Shown here: positions 8,549 to 17,058 of the stretch, piece after piece | Layout: every line of letters starts with the position of its first letter | Numbering within the stretch: the stretch's first letter is position 1 | The notes under the pieces: model-generated | What the model saw: the letters and a program-made list of their open reading frames with translations, nothing else | What the model was told of the DNA's origin: nothing | Databases searched by the model: none | NCBI GenBank assembly: GCA_035524795.1 | Contig: DATKOF010000010.1 | Location: 1-59,687 of the forward strand | Source of the DNA: DATKOF01 sp035524795 | GTDB lineage: Bacteria > Pseudomonadota > Gammaproteobacteria > Burkholderiales > SG8-41 | DNA: 59,687 nt | Reading direction: 5' to 3' | Position numbers and translations under genes: made by a program

Positions 8549-9301
8549 ATGAGCGCAGACCTCAAGGACAAAACGGCGCTGGTGACCGGCGGCGCGAAAC
8601 GCGTCGGCGCGGCGATCTGCCGCCGCCTGCACGCGCGCGGCGCCAACCTGATGCTGCACTACCGCGCGTCGGCCGACGAGGCGCGCGCGCTGCAGCGCGA
8701 ACTGAACGCGGTGCGCGCCGATTCAGTCGCGCTGGCGCAGGCCGACCTGCTGCAAACCGCAGGTCTGGCGAATCTGGTCAGGGAGACCGCCGCGCAGTTC
8801 GGCGGCCTCGATATCCTCGTCAACAACGCGTCGAGCTTTTACGCGACGCCGCTCGGCGCGGTTACCGAAAAGACGTGGGACGATCTGGTCGGCACCAACC
8901 TGAAGGCGCCGCTGTTCCTGTCGCAGGCGGCGGCGGCGGAGCTGCGCAAGCGCCACGGCTGCATCGTCAACATTGTGGACATCCACGCCGAATTTCCGAT
9001 GAAGAATTACGTCGTCTATACGGTGGCCAAGGGCGGATTGCTGGCACTGACGCGCTCGCTGGCGCGCGAGCTCGGCCCCGAGGTGCGCGTCAACGGCGTC
9101 GCGCCGGGCACGATACTGTGGCCGGAATCGGGCGAGTGGCAGGACGAACTGTCGCGCCAGCGCATCGTCAACCAGACCGCGCTGAAGCGCGTCGGCGAGC
9201 CCGACGACATCGCGAAGGCGGTCGAATTTCTGGTCGCCGACGCGCCGTACGTGACCGGGCAGGTGATCGCAGTGGACGGCGGACGGAGTCTCGCGCTGTG
9301 A
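8549..9301 (+). CDS. Pteridine reductase (SDR family)
   Basis: The 250-residue short-chain dehydrogenase has TGGAKRVG at 13-20. The arginine in place of the usual glycine is a mark of PTR1/FolM-type pteridine reductases. Residues D144, Y157 and K161 have the same spacing as the catalytic triad D181-Y194-K198 of Leishmania PTR1. It should reduce dihydropterins (and possibly dihydrofolate) with NADPH in the cytoplasm. The C-terminal VTGQVIAVDGG is standard for the SDR fold. The stop at 9299-9301 overlaps a GTG in the ttcA frame, and the REP-like block follows directly. Confidence 0.85.
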   Translation: MSADLKDKTALVTGGAKRVGAAICRRLHARGANLMLHYRASADEARALQRELNAVRADSVALAQADLLQTAGLANLVRETAAQFGGLDILVNNASSFYATPLGAVTEKTWDDLVGTNLKAPLFLSQAAAAELRKRHGCIVNIVDIHAEFPMKNYVVYTVAKGGLLALTRSLARELGPEVRVNGVAPGTILWPESGEWQDELSRQRIVNQTALKRVGEPDDIAKAVEFLVADAPYVTGQVIAVDGGRSLAL

Positions 9302-9312
9302 ACGCGCCCCGT

Positions 9313-9453
9313 CCCTCATCCCCGGCCCTTCTCCCGGAGGGAGAAGGGAGCACCGCGCTTACCTCATCTCCCCTCATCCCCGGCCCTTCTCCCGGAGGGG
9401 GAAGGGAGACTGTGCTTCCCCCTCCCGCCGGGAGAGGGAATGAGGGTGAGGGA
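9313..9453. repeat. Cluster of three REP-like palindromic units
   Basis: Two direct units (9313-9350 and 9371-9408) begin with CCCTCATCCCCGGCCC and form a hairpin from CCCTTCTCCC and a G-rich partner (9326-9335 with 9339-9348 in the first). A third unit (about 9415-9453) is the same kind of sequence in inverted orientation, ending GAGGGTGAGGG. This is the common proteobacterial REP type. The block fills the gap between the pteridine reductase and the recognisable part of ttcA and stays open in the ttcA frame. Confidence 0.85.
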
Positions 9454-10329
9454 ACTGATAACCGCAAGGAACTGTACGAAGCGAACAAGCTGGCGAAGCG
9501 GCTGCGGCGGCTGGTCGGGCAGGCGATCGCCGATTACGACATGATCCGCAGCGGCGACCGCGTGATGGTGTGCCTGTCGGGCGGCAAGGACAGCTACGCG
9601 CTGCTCGACGTGCTGCTCCGGCTGCGCGACAAGGCGCCGGTCGAATTCGAAATCGTCGCGGTCAATCTCGACCAGCGCCATCCCGGCTATCCCGAACACG
9701 TGCTGCCCGATTATCTGAAATCGCTCGGCATTCCGTACCGGATCGAAGTGCAGGACACCTATTCGACGGTCAAGCGCGTGATCCCCGAAGGCAGGACGAT
9801 GTGTTCGCTGTGCTCGCGGCTGCGGCGCGGCGTGCTGTATCGCGTCGCGAAGGAACTCGGCGCGACCCGGATCGCGCTCGGCCATCACCGCGACGATATT
9901 CTCGAAACTTTTTTCCTGAACCTGTTTTTCGGCGGGCAACTGAAGGCGATGCCGCCGAAGCTGCTGTCCGACGACGGCGCGCACGTCGTGATCCGGCCGC
10001 TCGCCTACGTCGAGGAAAAAGACCTCGCCGATTACGCCGGGCTGCGGCAGTTCCCGATCGTTCCATGCGACCTGTGCGGCTCGCAGGAAACCTTGCAGCG
10101 CAAGCAGATCAAGCAATTGCTGCGCGAGTGGGAAAAGCAGCAGCCGGGCCGCACTGAGACCATCTTCCGCAGCCTGCAGAACGTGCGGCCGTCGCATCTG
10201 CTCGACCGCGCCCTGTTCGATTTCGCGTCGCTGCGCGCCGGCAATGCCCCTGTTCAGGATGGGGATTCTGCAGCGGCATTCGACACTATAATGACGGCCT
10301 TCCTCAAACCGGGAAATGCCGATGAATAA
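9412..10329 (+). CDS. ttcA: tRNA 2-thiocytidine synthase TtcA
   Basis: TtcA adds sulfur to C32 of certain tRNAs using ATP and an iron-sulfur cluster. The PP-loop SGGKDS is at 56-61, and two CxxC pairs (C131/C134 in MCSLCSRLRRG and C219/C222 in PCDLCGSQ) match the family. Conservation starts at ELYEANKLAKRLRR. No ATG exists upstream in frame. The GTG at 9412 follows AAGGGAG inside a REP-like unit and gives 305 residues, close to the E. coli length of 311; the GTG at 9298, overlapping the preceding stop, is the alternative. The first 14 or so residues would therefore be repeat-derived. The 3' end overlaps the aminotransferase start. Confidence 0.9.
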   Translation: MLPPPAGRGNEGEGTDNRKELYEANKLAKRLRRLVGQAIADYDMIRSGDRVMVCLSGGKDSYALLDVLLRLRDKAPVEFEIVAVNLDQRHPGYPEHVLPDYLKSLGIPYRIEVQDTYSTVKRVIPEGRTMCSLCSRLRRGVLYRVAKELGATRIALGHHRDDILETFFLNLFFGGQLKAMPPKLLSDDGAHVVIRPLAYVEEKDLADYAGLRQFPIVPCDLCGSQETLQRKQIKQLLREWEKQQPGRTETIFRSLQNVRPSHLLDRALFDFASLRAGNAPVQDGDSAAAFDTIMTAFLKPGNADE

Positions 10330-11551
10330 ATTTCTGCCCAGCCATGACATTTCTTCGTTCCACCCGCCGCGCCGCGTGCTGATGGGCCCCGGCCCTTCGG
10401 AAATCCATCCGCGCGTGCTGGCCGCGATGGGGCAGCCGACGATCGGCCATCTCGATTCGGTGTTCACCGCGATGATGGAAGAAATGAAGGAACTGCTGCG
10501 CTATGCGTTTCAGACCCGGAATGCGATGACGTTTCCGGTATCGGCGCCGGGTTCGGTCGGCATGGAGTACTGTTTCGTCAATCTGGTGCGGCCCGGCGAC
10601 AAGGTGATCGTCTGCCGCAACGGCGTGTTCGGCGGCCGCATGATCGAGAACGTCGAGCGCTGCCGCGGCACCGCCATCGTGGTCGAGGACGCGTGGGGCG
10701 AGCCGGTCGATCCGCAGAAACTGGAAGACGCGCTGAAGAAGAATCCCGACGCCAAAGTGGTCGCCTTCGTGCACGCCGAGACTTCGACCGGCGCGCAGTC
10801 GGATGCGAAAACGCTGGTCGATATCGCGCACAGGCATGATGCGCTGACCATCGTTGATGCGGTGACTTCGCTCGGCGGCACGCCGCTGCTGGTGGACGAA
10901 TGGGGCATTGACGCGATTTATTCCGGCAGCCAGAAATGCCTGTCGTGTACCGCCGGCCTGTCGCCGGTGTCGTTCTCGGCCCGCGTCGTCGACTACGTGA
11001 AGGCGCGCAAGGACAAGGTGCAGAGCTGGTTCATGGACATGAACCTGCAGCTCGGCTACTGGGGCACCACGTCGCGCACGTACCATCACACCGCGCCGAT
11101 CAATCCGCTCTACGGTCTGCACGAAGCGCTGGTGATCTTGAAGGAGGAGGGCATCGAGCATTCGTGGGCGCGCCACCGCCGTCATCATCTGGCGCTGAAG
11201 GCCGGCCTCGAAGCGCTCGGCCTGAAGTTCGTGGTCGCAGAAAGCGCGCGTCTGCCGCAACTGAATTCGGTGCATGTGCCGGACGGCATCAACGAAGCGG
11301 AAGCACGCAAAAAACTGCTGGCGGACTTCAACCTCGAAATCGGCGCCGGTCTCGGCCCGCTCGCCGGCAAGATCTGGCGGTTCGGCCTGATGGGCTATTC
11401 CTGCCGCGAGCAGAACGTGCTGTTCTGCCTGTCCGCGCTCGGCAAGGTGCTTGCCGGGATGGGCGTGTCCGCGGACGGCGCTGCGGCGGAAGCCGCCGCC
11501 TACGCGGCCTACGCGCAGGAAAAAAAGAAAGACATCGCCGCCGCAGCCTGA
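10316..11551 (+). CDS. Class V aminotransferase (alanine/serine-glyoxylate type)
   Basis: This 411-residue PLP enzyme matches the serine/alanine-glyoxylate aminotransferase group: LMGPGPSEIHPRVLAAMGQPTIGHLD at the start, AETSTGAQ, VDAVTSLGG and the PLP-lysine segment YSGSQKCLSC. It should move an amino group from serine or alanine to glyoxylate in the cytoplasm; which donor is used cannot be told here. Two start codons (10316 and 10322) both lie inside the last codons of ttcA, so translation is probably coupled. The last 30 or so residues are alanine- and lysine-rich and look like a low-complexity tail. Confidence 0.85.
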   Translation: MPMNKFLPSHDISSFHPPRRVLMGPGPSEIHPRVLAAMGQPTIGHLDSVFTAMMEEMKELLRYAFQTRNAMTFPVSAPGSVGMEYCFVNLVRPGDKVIVCRNGVFGGRMIENVERCRGTAIVVEDAWGEPVDPQKLEDALKKNPDAKVVAFVHAETSTGAQSDAKTLVDIAHRHDALTIVDAVTSLGGTPLLVDEWGIDAIYSGSQKCLSCTAGLSPVSFSARVVDYVKARKDKVQSWFMDMNLQLGYWGTTSRTYHHTAPINPLYGLHEALVILKEEGIEHSWARHRRHHLALKAGLEALGLKFVVAESARLPQLNSVHVPDGINEAEARKKLLADFNLEIGAGLGPLAGKIWRFGLMGYSCREQNVLFCLSALGKVLAGMGVSADGAAAEAAAYAAYAQEKKKDIAAAA

Positions 11552-11563
11552 AGCGCGCTGCGA

Positions 11564-12805
11564 TCACTCCACGCGGTAATTTTTTATGCAGAACAACCGC
11601 AGGCAGGCGGCAGCGACATCGCTGTCGTATCGTACGCCGCTGTAGTCCTCGATTTCCTGCAGCGCCGCGTTGATGCCGAGCGCGGGACGGTACGGCCGGT
11701 GCGAAGCCATCGATTCCACCGTGTCCGCGACCGCGATGATGCGCGCCAGCGGCACGATTTGATCTCCTTTCAACCCGTTCGGATAGCCGCTGCCGTCGAG
11801 CCGTTCGTGATGCTGGAGCACGACCTGCATGACCGGCCACGGGAACTCCACGCTTTTGAGGATATCGTGGCCGTTCGATGCATGGGTTTTGACGATCTCG
11901 TATTCGGCCTCGGATAGCCGGCCGGGCTTGGTCAGGATTTCCGACGGCACCGAAATCTTGCCGATGTCGTGGAGGCCGCCGATGACACGCAGCCCCCTGA
12001 TTTTACTGTCGGACAGACCGAGCTCGGCACCGATTGCCGCGGCGGTCTCGCCGACGCGGTGTTCATGCCCCGCCGTATAGAGATCGCGCAGTTCGACCAT
12101 CTTCGATATCGCCAGGATTGAACCGCGCATCGCGCCTTCGATCTGCTCGACGTATGCTTTTTCGCGCTGCTGCGCCTGTTTGAATTTGGTGATGTCCTGA
12201 ATGTTGCTGAGGAGCGCGGGCTGCCCGAAGTAATCGATGGCTGCCACATGCGCGCCGTAATCGATGACGGCGCCGTCGCGGCGTTTCAGGTGCCCGTCAA
12301 AACGCTGGATTTTTTCTTCGCCCGAATAGGCGCGGCGCATCCTTTCGGCGATCTCGATGTGCTCGCTCTCCACGATGAAATTGAAGACGGACATTCCGAT
12401 CATCTTGTCTTCCGGGTAACCCGTAATTTCGGCGCAGCGCGGATTGGCATAGGCCACCCGCTCGCCGGTGACGATAAAAATGCCGGTCAGCGATTGTTCG
12501 GTGACTGCGCGGAACTTCCGCTCGCTTTCCTCCAGCGCCTGCCGCGTGAACCCCGGATCGGCCCCGCCGCTTTTAATGGCGCTGCTGCGGATATGCGCCA
12601 GCAGGAAGTAAAGCAGCGTTGCCGTGACCAGGACAAAGGTAAAACCTTTGTAGCCATGAACGTACTCGATATATTCCGGGGTCTTGTTGCGGAACAGCAG
12701 ATAAACCATGTAGTCCGATGCCGCGATCCATAACATCGCGATCAGCGCGTAGCCGATGCTGACTTTGGCGGCATATGAAAAGCGCGAACGAAGACCGGTT
12801 TTCAT
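11564..12805 (-). CDS. PAS/HD-GYP protein, probable c-di-GMP phosphodiesterase
   Basis: The 413-residue product has two membrane segments (about 15-37 and 53-71), a PAS domain (about 93-208) and a C-terminal HD-GYP domain. The HD pair is in GLHDIGK (H279, D280), the second histidine motif is HHERLDGSGYP (332-342), and HEHRVGETA precedes them, so the metal site looks complete. It should hydrolyse c-di-GMP at the membrane. The start at 12805 follows GAGGGAAATA; the frame continues upstream to 12934 but runs through the regulatory region. It is divergent from the cyclase-FHA gene, and two FNR-like sites lie between them. Confidence 0.88.
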   Translation of the reverse strand: MKTGLRSRFSYAAKVSIGYALIAMLWIAASDYMVYLLFRNKTPEYIEYVHGYKGFTFVLVTATLLYFLLAHIRSSAIKSGGADPGFTRQALEESERKFRAVTEQSLTGIFIVTGERVAYANPRCAEITGYPEDKMIGMSVFNFIVESEHIEIAERMRRAYSGEEKIQRFDGHLKRRDGAVIDYGAHVAAIDYFGQPALLSNIQDITKFKQAQQREKAYVEQIEGAMRGSILAISKMVELRDLYTAGHEHRVGETAAAIGAELGLSDSKIRGLRVIGGLHDIGKISVPSEILTKPGRLSEAEYEIVKTHASNGHDILKSVEFPWPVMQVVLQHHERLDGSGYPNGLKGDQIVPLARIIAVADTVESMASHRPYRPALGINAALQEIEDYSGVRYDSDVAAACLRLFCIKNYRVE

Positions 12806-12865
12806 TATTTCCCTCGTTCTCCTCGGTCCGGGAAATAAGTATTGTTCGCAGATTAAGCCCATCGT

Positions 12866-12903
12866 TTGATGCGAGTCAAATTTAATGGTTTGACGCAGGT
12901 CAA
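12866..12903. promoter_or_regulatory. Tandem FNR/FixK-like sites
   Basis: Two 14-base sites, TTGATGCGAGTCAA (12866-12879) and TTGACGCAGGTCAA (12890-12903), both fit TTGA-N6-TCAA and are 24 bases apart centre to centre. The FNR/ANR/DNR family consensus is TTGAT-N4-ATCAA. They lie between the HD-GYP and cyclase-FHA genes and could tie one or both to oxygen or nitric oxide. Confidence 0.5.
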
Positions 12904-12922
12904 ACATTTTGAAAACCGGTGG

Positions 12923-12947
12923 AAAATCTATCAAAACGATAGATTTT
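12923..12947. promoter_or_regulatory. AT-rich perfect inverted repeat
   Basis: AAAATCTATC (12923-12932) and GATAGATTTT (12938-12947) are perfect 10-base arms around AAAAC. A terminator is possible on either strand, but no gene ends nearby, so an operator for the divergent promoters is more likely. Confidence 0.45.
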
Positions 12948-13011
12948 TAAAGGCAAACCGGTATCGGCGACGGGAATCGCGGGCCGAGAGTAACCCGTGC
13001 GCGGCGGGCGA

Positions 13012-13017
13012 TATAAT
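13012..13017 (+). promoter_or_regulatory. -10 element close to a start codon
   Basis: A consensus TATAAT stands eight bases before the ATG at 13026, with no ribosome-binding site between, so the cyclase-FHA message is probably leaderless. Confidence 0.5.
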
Positions 13018-13025
13018 TTCCGGCG

Positions 13026-13949
13026 ATGACTGCTGCGCCACAACAACTCGCCATCCTGTTTGCCGATGTCAGCGGCAGCACCGGCCTTTACGAAAAGCTC
13101 GGCGACCAGGCGGCGCTGGCCGCGATCGAATCGGTGCTGTCCGAATTGCGCAAATCGGTAGCGCTGCAGCGCGGGCGCATCGTCAAGACCATCGGCGACG
13201 AGGTGATGGCGGTATTGTCTACCGCCGATGCCGCGATGCAGGCGGCATGCGATATGCAGAATCGGGTGGCGGCGGTTCCGCCGCTGCGTGAAATGCGGCT
13301 TGCCATCCGCGTCGGTTTTCATTTCGGCCAGACGATCGAGGAGGGCGGCGACTTCTTCGGCGACGCGGTGAATACCGCGGCGCGCATGGCCGGGCTTGCC
13401 AAGGCCGGGCAGATTATCACCAGCGGCCCGACCGTCGAAGCGATGTCCGAGCTGCTGCGCGCCTCGACGCGCGACCTCGACGCGATGGTGGTCAAGGGCA
13501 AGCGGGAGGAGATCCGGATTTTCGAGGTGATCTGGCGCGACAGCGGTGATCTGACCACGCTGGCCGGGGCCGAAGCGCCGGCGCCGGCGGGTGAGCACAC
13601 GCTCAGGCTGATTTACCGCGGCGAGAGCCTGACGCTCGGCCCGGAACGGCGCGCGGCATCGCTTGGCCGCGATACCGGCAACGACCTGGTGATCGCCGAC
13701 AAGATGGCGTCACGCGTGCATTGCAGGATCGAATACCGGCGCGGCGAATTTTTTCTGATGGACCAGAGCACCAACGGCACTTATGTGAAAGTCGAAGGCG
13801 ACGCCGAAATCGTGCTGAAACGCGAGCAGGCGCTGCTGCGCGGACAGGGGATCATCAGCCTCGGGCATTCGGCCGCAGCGGCCGACGGCGAGACCGTGAC
13901 TTTCATGACGGCTAGATCGTCAACCGCCGCAGCGCGTCCGGATTCCTGA
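13026..13949 (+). CDS. Class III nucleotide cyclase with C-terminal FHA domain
   Basis: Residues 1-170 form a class III adenylate/guanylate cyclase domain with metal-binding D14 (LFADVSGSTG) and D58 (KTIGDEVMAV) and the DAVNTAAR motif (113-120). Residues about 195-290 form an FHA domain (SLGRDTGND, ASRVHCRIEY, DQSTNGTYV), which binds phosphothreonine. The protein is soluble. Its 3' end overlaps the 3' end of the Ser/Thr kinase gene on the other strand by 38 bases, and the FHA domain makes that kinase, or a protein it phosphorylates, the obvious partner. The second messenger (cAMP or cGMP) cannot be assigned here. Confidence 0.88.
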   Translation: MTAAPQQLAILFADVSGSTGLYEKLGDQAALAAIESVLSELRKSVALQRGRIVKTIGDEVMAVLSTADAAMQAACDMQNRVAAVPPLREMRLAIRVGFHFGQTIEEGGDFFGDAVNTAARMAGLAKAGQIITSGPTVEAMSELLRASTRDLDAMVVKGKREEIRIFEVIWRDSGDLTTLAGAEAPAPAGEHTLRLIYRGESLTLGPERRAASLGRDTGNDLVIADKMASRVHCRIEYRRGEFFLMDQSTNGTYVKVEGDAEIVLKREQALLRGQGIISLGHSAAAADGETVTFMTARSSTAAARPDS

Positions 13950-16176
13950 GCACCGATTTCTGCCGCGCCGGCGGCGCCGCGTACAGCGCGGCCGGCGGAT
14001 TGGTGTCGAAGCGCGTCAGGACATCCTTGCCGTCGCAGGCCGGGTCGAAAACGACGTCGATCTGCGCGCCGGAAACCGCGCCGAGGCTGAAACAGGCGCG
14101 CCCCAGCTTGGCGTTCAGCGGTTTCAGGATCGCGCCTGCGACCAGATCGGCGGGAGGGCCGCCGCCGGCGAGCTGCAGGTCGTATGCCGATGACGAAATT
14201 CCGCGGCGCGAGACGTCTATCACCTGCCGCAGGCCGAGCAGTTCCCGCTCCACCGCGTTTTCCGTTGCCGCATCGGGCAGCCCGCCGATTTTGAGCGTTA
14301 CGCCCTGTCCGGTCGCGTTGAAATGTTCGAGAAAGAAATCGCGCGAGAATTGATCGGCGATCTTGCCGCCGATCGCAGCCAGCGCCTGCTCCTGGGTCGC
14401 CCACGACCCCGCGGCGGCCGGCAGCGTGTTGTTGTAGTAGATTTCCTCGCCGCTCGACTGGTCGATGCATTTGACGGTCCACGAAGTCAGCAGGTATTTG
14501 TCGATCGTCAGGCCCGACGCCGGCAGTCTGACCGAAAGTTTTTTGAGCCGGGCTTCGCCGACCGCCGCGAAATCGGCGCCCTTGCCCGGCGCGTATGACG
14601 GCTGATCGGACCAGATGCGGAATCCGAATGACTTGATGCGCTCCTTCAGCAGATTCTCCGCGACCGGCGAATTCTGCGCCGGCGCGCCGGAATCGTCGCC
14701 GACGCTGATCGCCACCGAAATTTTCGGATCACCGTTGTTGCGGATGAAGGCGATCCGCTCGTCCTGCGACATCTGGTTCAGTGATTTCTGCACTTCGCGC
14801 ACCTTGACCGTGGCGCGCGTCGTCACGTACATCAGGCCGTCCTTGCCGAGCTGCGGCGCGCTTTCCTCGGCGACGTTCTCGATATAGTCGCCGCTCCTCG
14901 ACAGCAGTTTGTCGCGCAGCAGTTCGTAGTTCCTGGCGAGCGAGTCCGGCGTCACATAGAGCGCGGCGGCCTTCTCCACCAGCTGGCTGCGGGAGTCCGC
15001 ACGCAGATCGTCCGTCAGCAATGTCTTGTCGGCCTGGTATTTCTGGTCGCCGGGATCGGCCAGCCCGATCGCGCTGATGACGAGGGTGCCGGGCGTCGCT
15101 GCCGTCGCCGGCGCTGTGGCCGCGATGCCGATGGCGGGCGACGCGCCGGGCGGCCCCCGCAGCGCGAAATAGCCGGCGATGCCGGCGCCCAGCACTGCAA
15201 TCGCAGCGACTGCCACCGGCAACGGCAGACGGCGCCGCGACGGGACGGCCGGCGCAGGCGTCGCCGCGCTCTGCACCATGGTGCCCGCGCCTGCTCCGCT
15301 TTCGACGACGGTGGCATCGGCAAGGTTGATCACGGTGCCGTCGGCGGTGGATTTGCCTTCCGCCGCGACGCGGATCGCATCGGCGAACTCGCGCGCGGTC
15401 TGATAGCGCTGGTCGGGACGCTTGGCGATCGCCTTGCCGATCACGGCGTCGAACGGCTGCGGCGCCTGCACGTTCAGCATCGACGGCGGCAGCGGATCTT
15501 CCTGCAGCACCTTGTGCATGATGGTGGTCGCGCTGCCGGAAAACGGCCGTTCGCCGGTCAGGAACTGATAGAGCACGACGCCGGCCGAGAAGATGTCGGA
15601 GCGGCGATCGACGGTCTGTCCCATGAATTGCTCGGGCGACATATAGGCCGGCGTGCCGAGCACGGTGCCGGCCTGGGTGAACTGCGACGATTCGATGCGC
15701 GCGATGCCGAAGTCGGTGACTTTGACCCGGCCGTCGGGCAGCAGGATGATGTTGGCCGGCTTGATGTCGCGATGGACGACGCCGTTCTGATGCGAGTAGT
15801 CGAGCGCGTCGAGCAGCTGGCCCATCACGCGCACGATGTCGGGCAGCGCGAAGCGCTCGCCTTTCTCGAAATAATCCTTCAGCTCGCGGCCCCTGACGAA
15901 CTCCATCGCGATGAACGCGGTGCCGTTGTCCTCGCCGAAATCGTAGATCGCGACGATGTTCGGATGATTGAGGCGGCCGGCGGCTTTCGCCTCGCGCTGG
16001 AAGCGCGCGGACATTTCCTGCGCTTCGCCGTCCGCGGCCTGCGCGCCGATCAGCGTCTTCAGCGCGACGGTGCGCTCGATCGCCGGATCGAACGCTTCGT
16101 AGACGACGCCCATCGCGCCGCGTCCGACCTCGCGGCGGATTTCGTACTTGCCGATCCTGTGCGGAGCTTCGCTCAT
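13912..16176 (-). CDS. Membrane Ser/Thr protein kinase with large periplasmic region
   Basis: The 754-residue protein starts with a complete Hanks-type kinase: GRGAMGVVYEA (19-29), ATP lysine K40, HRDIKPAN (135-142), DFG (155-157) and GTPAYMSPEQ (174-183). An alanine/proline linker leads to one membrane segment (about 317-339), leaving about 415 residues outside. That region has no PASTA repeats and I do not recognise it; a stretch with VEKAAALYV and TTRATVKVREVQKSL recalls LPP20/FlgT-like folds only weakly. It sits upstream of two exported proteins in the same direction (31 bases from the next), so the group may sense something at the envelope. Confidence 0.88.
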   Translation of the reverse strand: MSEAPHRIGKYEIRREVGRGAMGVVYEAFDPAIERTVALKTLIGAQAADGEAQEMSARFQREAKAAGRLNHPNIVAIYDFGEDNGTAFIAMEFVRGRELKDYFEKGERFALPDIVRVMGQLLDALDYSHQNGVVHRDIKPANIILLPDGRVKVTDFGIARIESSQFTQAGTVLGTPAYMSPEQFMGQTVDRRSDIFSAGVVLYQFLTGERPFSGSATTIMHKVLQEDPLPPSMLNVQAPQPFDAVIGKAIAKRPDQRYQTAREFADAIRVAAEGKSTADGTVINLADATVVESGAGAGTMVQSAATPAPAVPSRRRLPLPVAVAAIAVLGAGIAGYFALRGPPGASPAIGIAATAPATAATPGTLVISAIGLADPGDQKYQADKTLLTDDLRADSRSQLVEKAAALYVTPDSLARNYELLRDKLLSRSGDYIENVAEESAPQLGKDGLMYVTTRATVKVREVQKSLNQMSQDERIAFIRNNGDPKISVAISVGDDSGAPAQNSPVAENLLKERIKSFGFRIWSDQPSYAPGKGADFAAVGEARLKKLSVRLPASGLTIDKYLLTSWTVKCIDQSSGEEIYYNNTLPAAAGSWATQEQALAAIGGKIADQFSRDFFLEHFNATGQGVTLKIGGLPDAATENAVERELLGLRQVIDVSRRGISSSAYDLQLAGGGPPADLVAGAILKPLNAKLGRACFSLGAVSGAQIDVVFDPACDGKDVLTRFDTNPPAALYAAPPARQKSVLRNPDALRRLTI

Positions 16177-16207
16177 CGCATCTGCCGTCCGGACGCGCGG
16201 GCCCGTT

Positions 16208-17014
16208 CTATTTGTACTTGTTGTCGATTTCCCACACCGATTTCTGTACCAGCCGCTGCACCATCGTGTCGAGGCCGACGCCGCCCTGCTGGGCCGACGA
16301 AACGCCGAGCACCGAACTGCCGGTGGTGCCGACTTCCATTTTTTCCTCGGTATAGCCCTGTGCGACCTGCTCGGTGGTTTCGGCGTCGAGAATCTTGTAG
16401 CGCATGCCGATGATCCAGACGCCGCTGGTGTCCTCGGTCCTGACCGAGCCGACCGCGGTGCCGCCGATCGCGGCGCCCTGGCCGCCGAACAGACCGATGA
16501 TGCTGCCGATCGGCGCGCCGTTGAAGCCCTTCTGCGCCGAGGCGACGTGTTCGGCCTTCAGGATGTCGAACTTGACCACCCATTTCGTGCTCTTCAGTTT
16601 GCCGCGGCCGAGTATCTTGTGCGCCGCTTCCGGGTCGCCCAGATTGTAGGCGAGCGTGAATTCGTTGAGCAGCGGGCCGATGTCGGAGCGTTCGAGCACC
16701 TTGAAATTGGCCTTCGACAGCTCGAGCTCGGCGAAGTCGGCGATGTTGTTGGGGCCGAATTTCTGGGTGAAGGTTGCGTCGTTGCTCTTGATATCGCCGG
16801 GGATCACGATCAGCGCCGGGCCGACCTTGCCGGCGTTGCTGTACTCGACCGGTTTGTACATCGCTTTGTCGGCGGCGGCGTTGGTTTCCTCCGACGTCGA
16901 AGTGGACGGCGCCGGGCTGCTCTCCGAACCCCAGTGCGGTTGCGCGTGGACGGAGGCGGCCAGCGCGAACAGCGCGCCGGCCGCAGTGGCGGCGATGGTC
17001 GTGGAAAATTTCAT
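16208..17014 (-). CDS. Exported CsgG-like protein
   Basis: The 268-residue product has a signal peptide (cleavage near ASVHAQ, residue 25) and then a pattern seen in CsgG/HfaB-like proteins: ALIVIPGDIKS, LELSKANFKVLERSDIGPLLNEF, KWVVKFDILKAE and IIGMRYKILDAETTEQVAQGYTEEKME. There is no lipobox cysteine, so it should be soluble in the periplasm or integrated without a lipid anchor. CsgG itself is a secretion pore for curli, but no curli genes are present, so function is open. It lies just before the kinase gene in transcription order and follows another exported protein. Confidence 0.6.
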   Translation of the reverse strand: MKFSTTIAATAAGALFALAASVHAQPHWGSESSPAPSTSTSEETNAAADKAMYKPVEYSNAGKVGPALIVIPGDIKSNDATFTQKFGPNNIADFAELELSKANFKVLERSDIGPLLNEFTLAYNLGDPEAAHKILGRGKLKSTKWVVKFDILKAEHVASAQKGFNGAPIGSIIGLFGGQGAAIGGTAVGSVRTEDTSGVWIIGMRYKILDAETTEQVAQGYTEEKMEVGTTGSSVLGVSSAQQGGVGLDTMVQRLVQKSVWEIDNKYK

Positions 17015-17058
17015 GATGCGCTCCCCTTGGAAAGTGAATGAGTTGGAAAACCGCGTCG

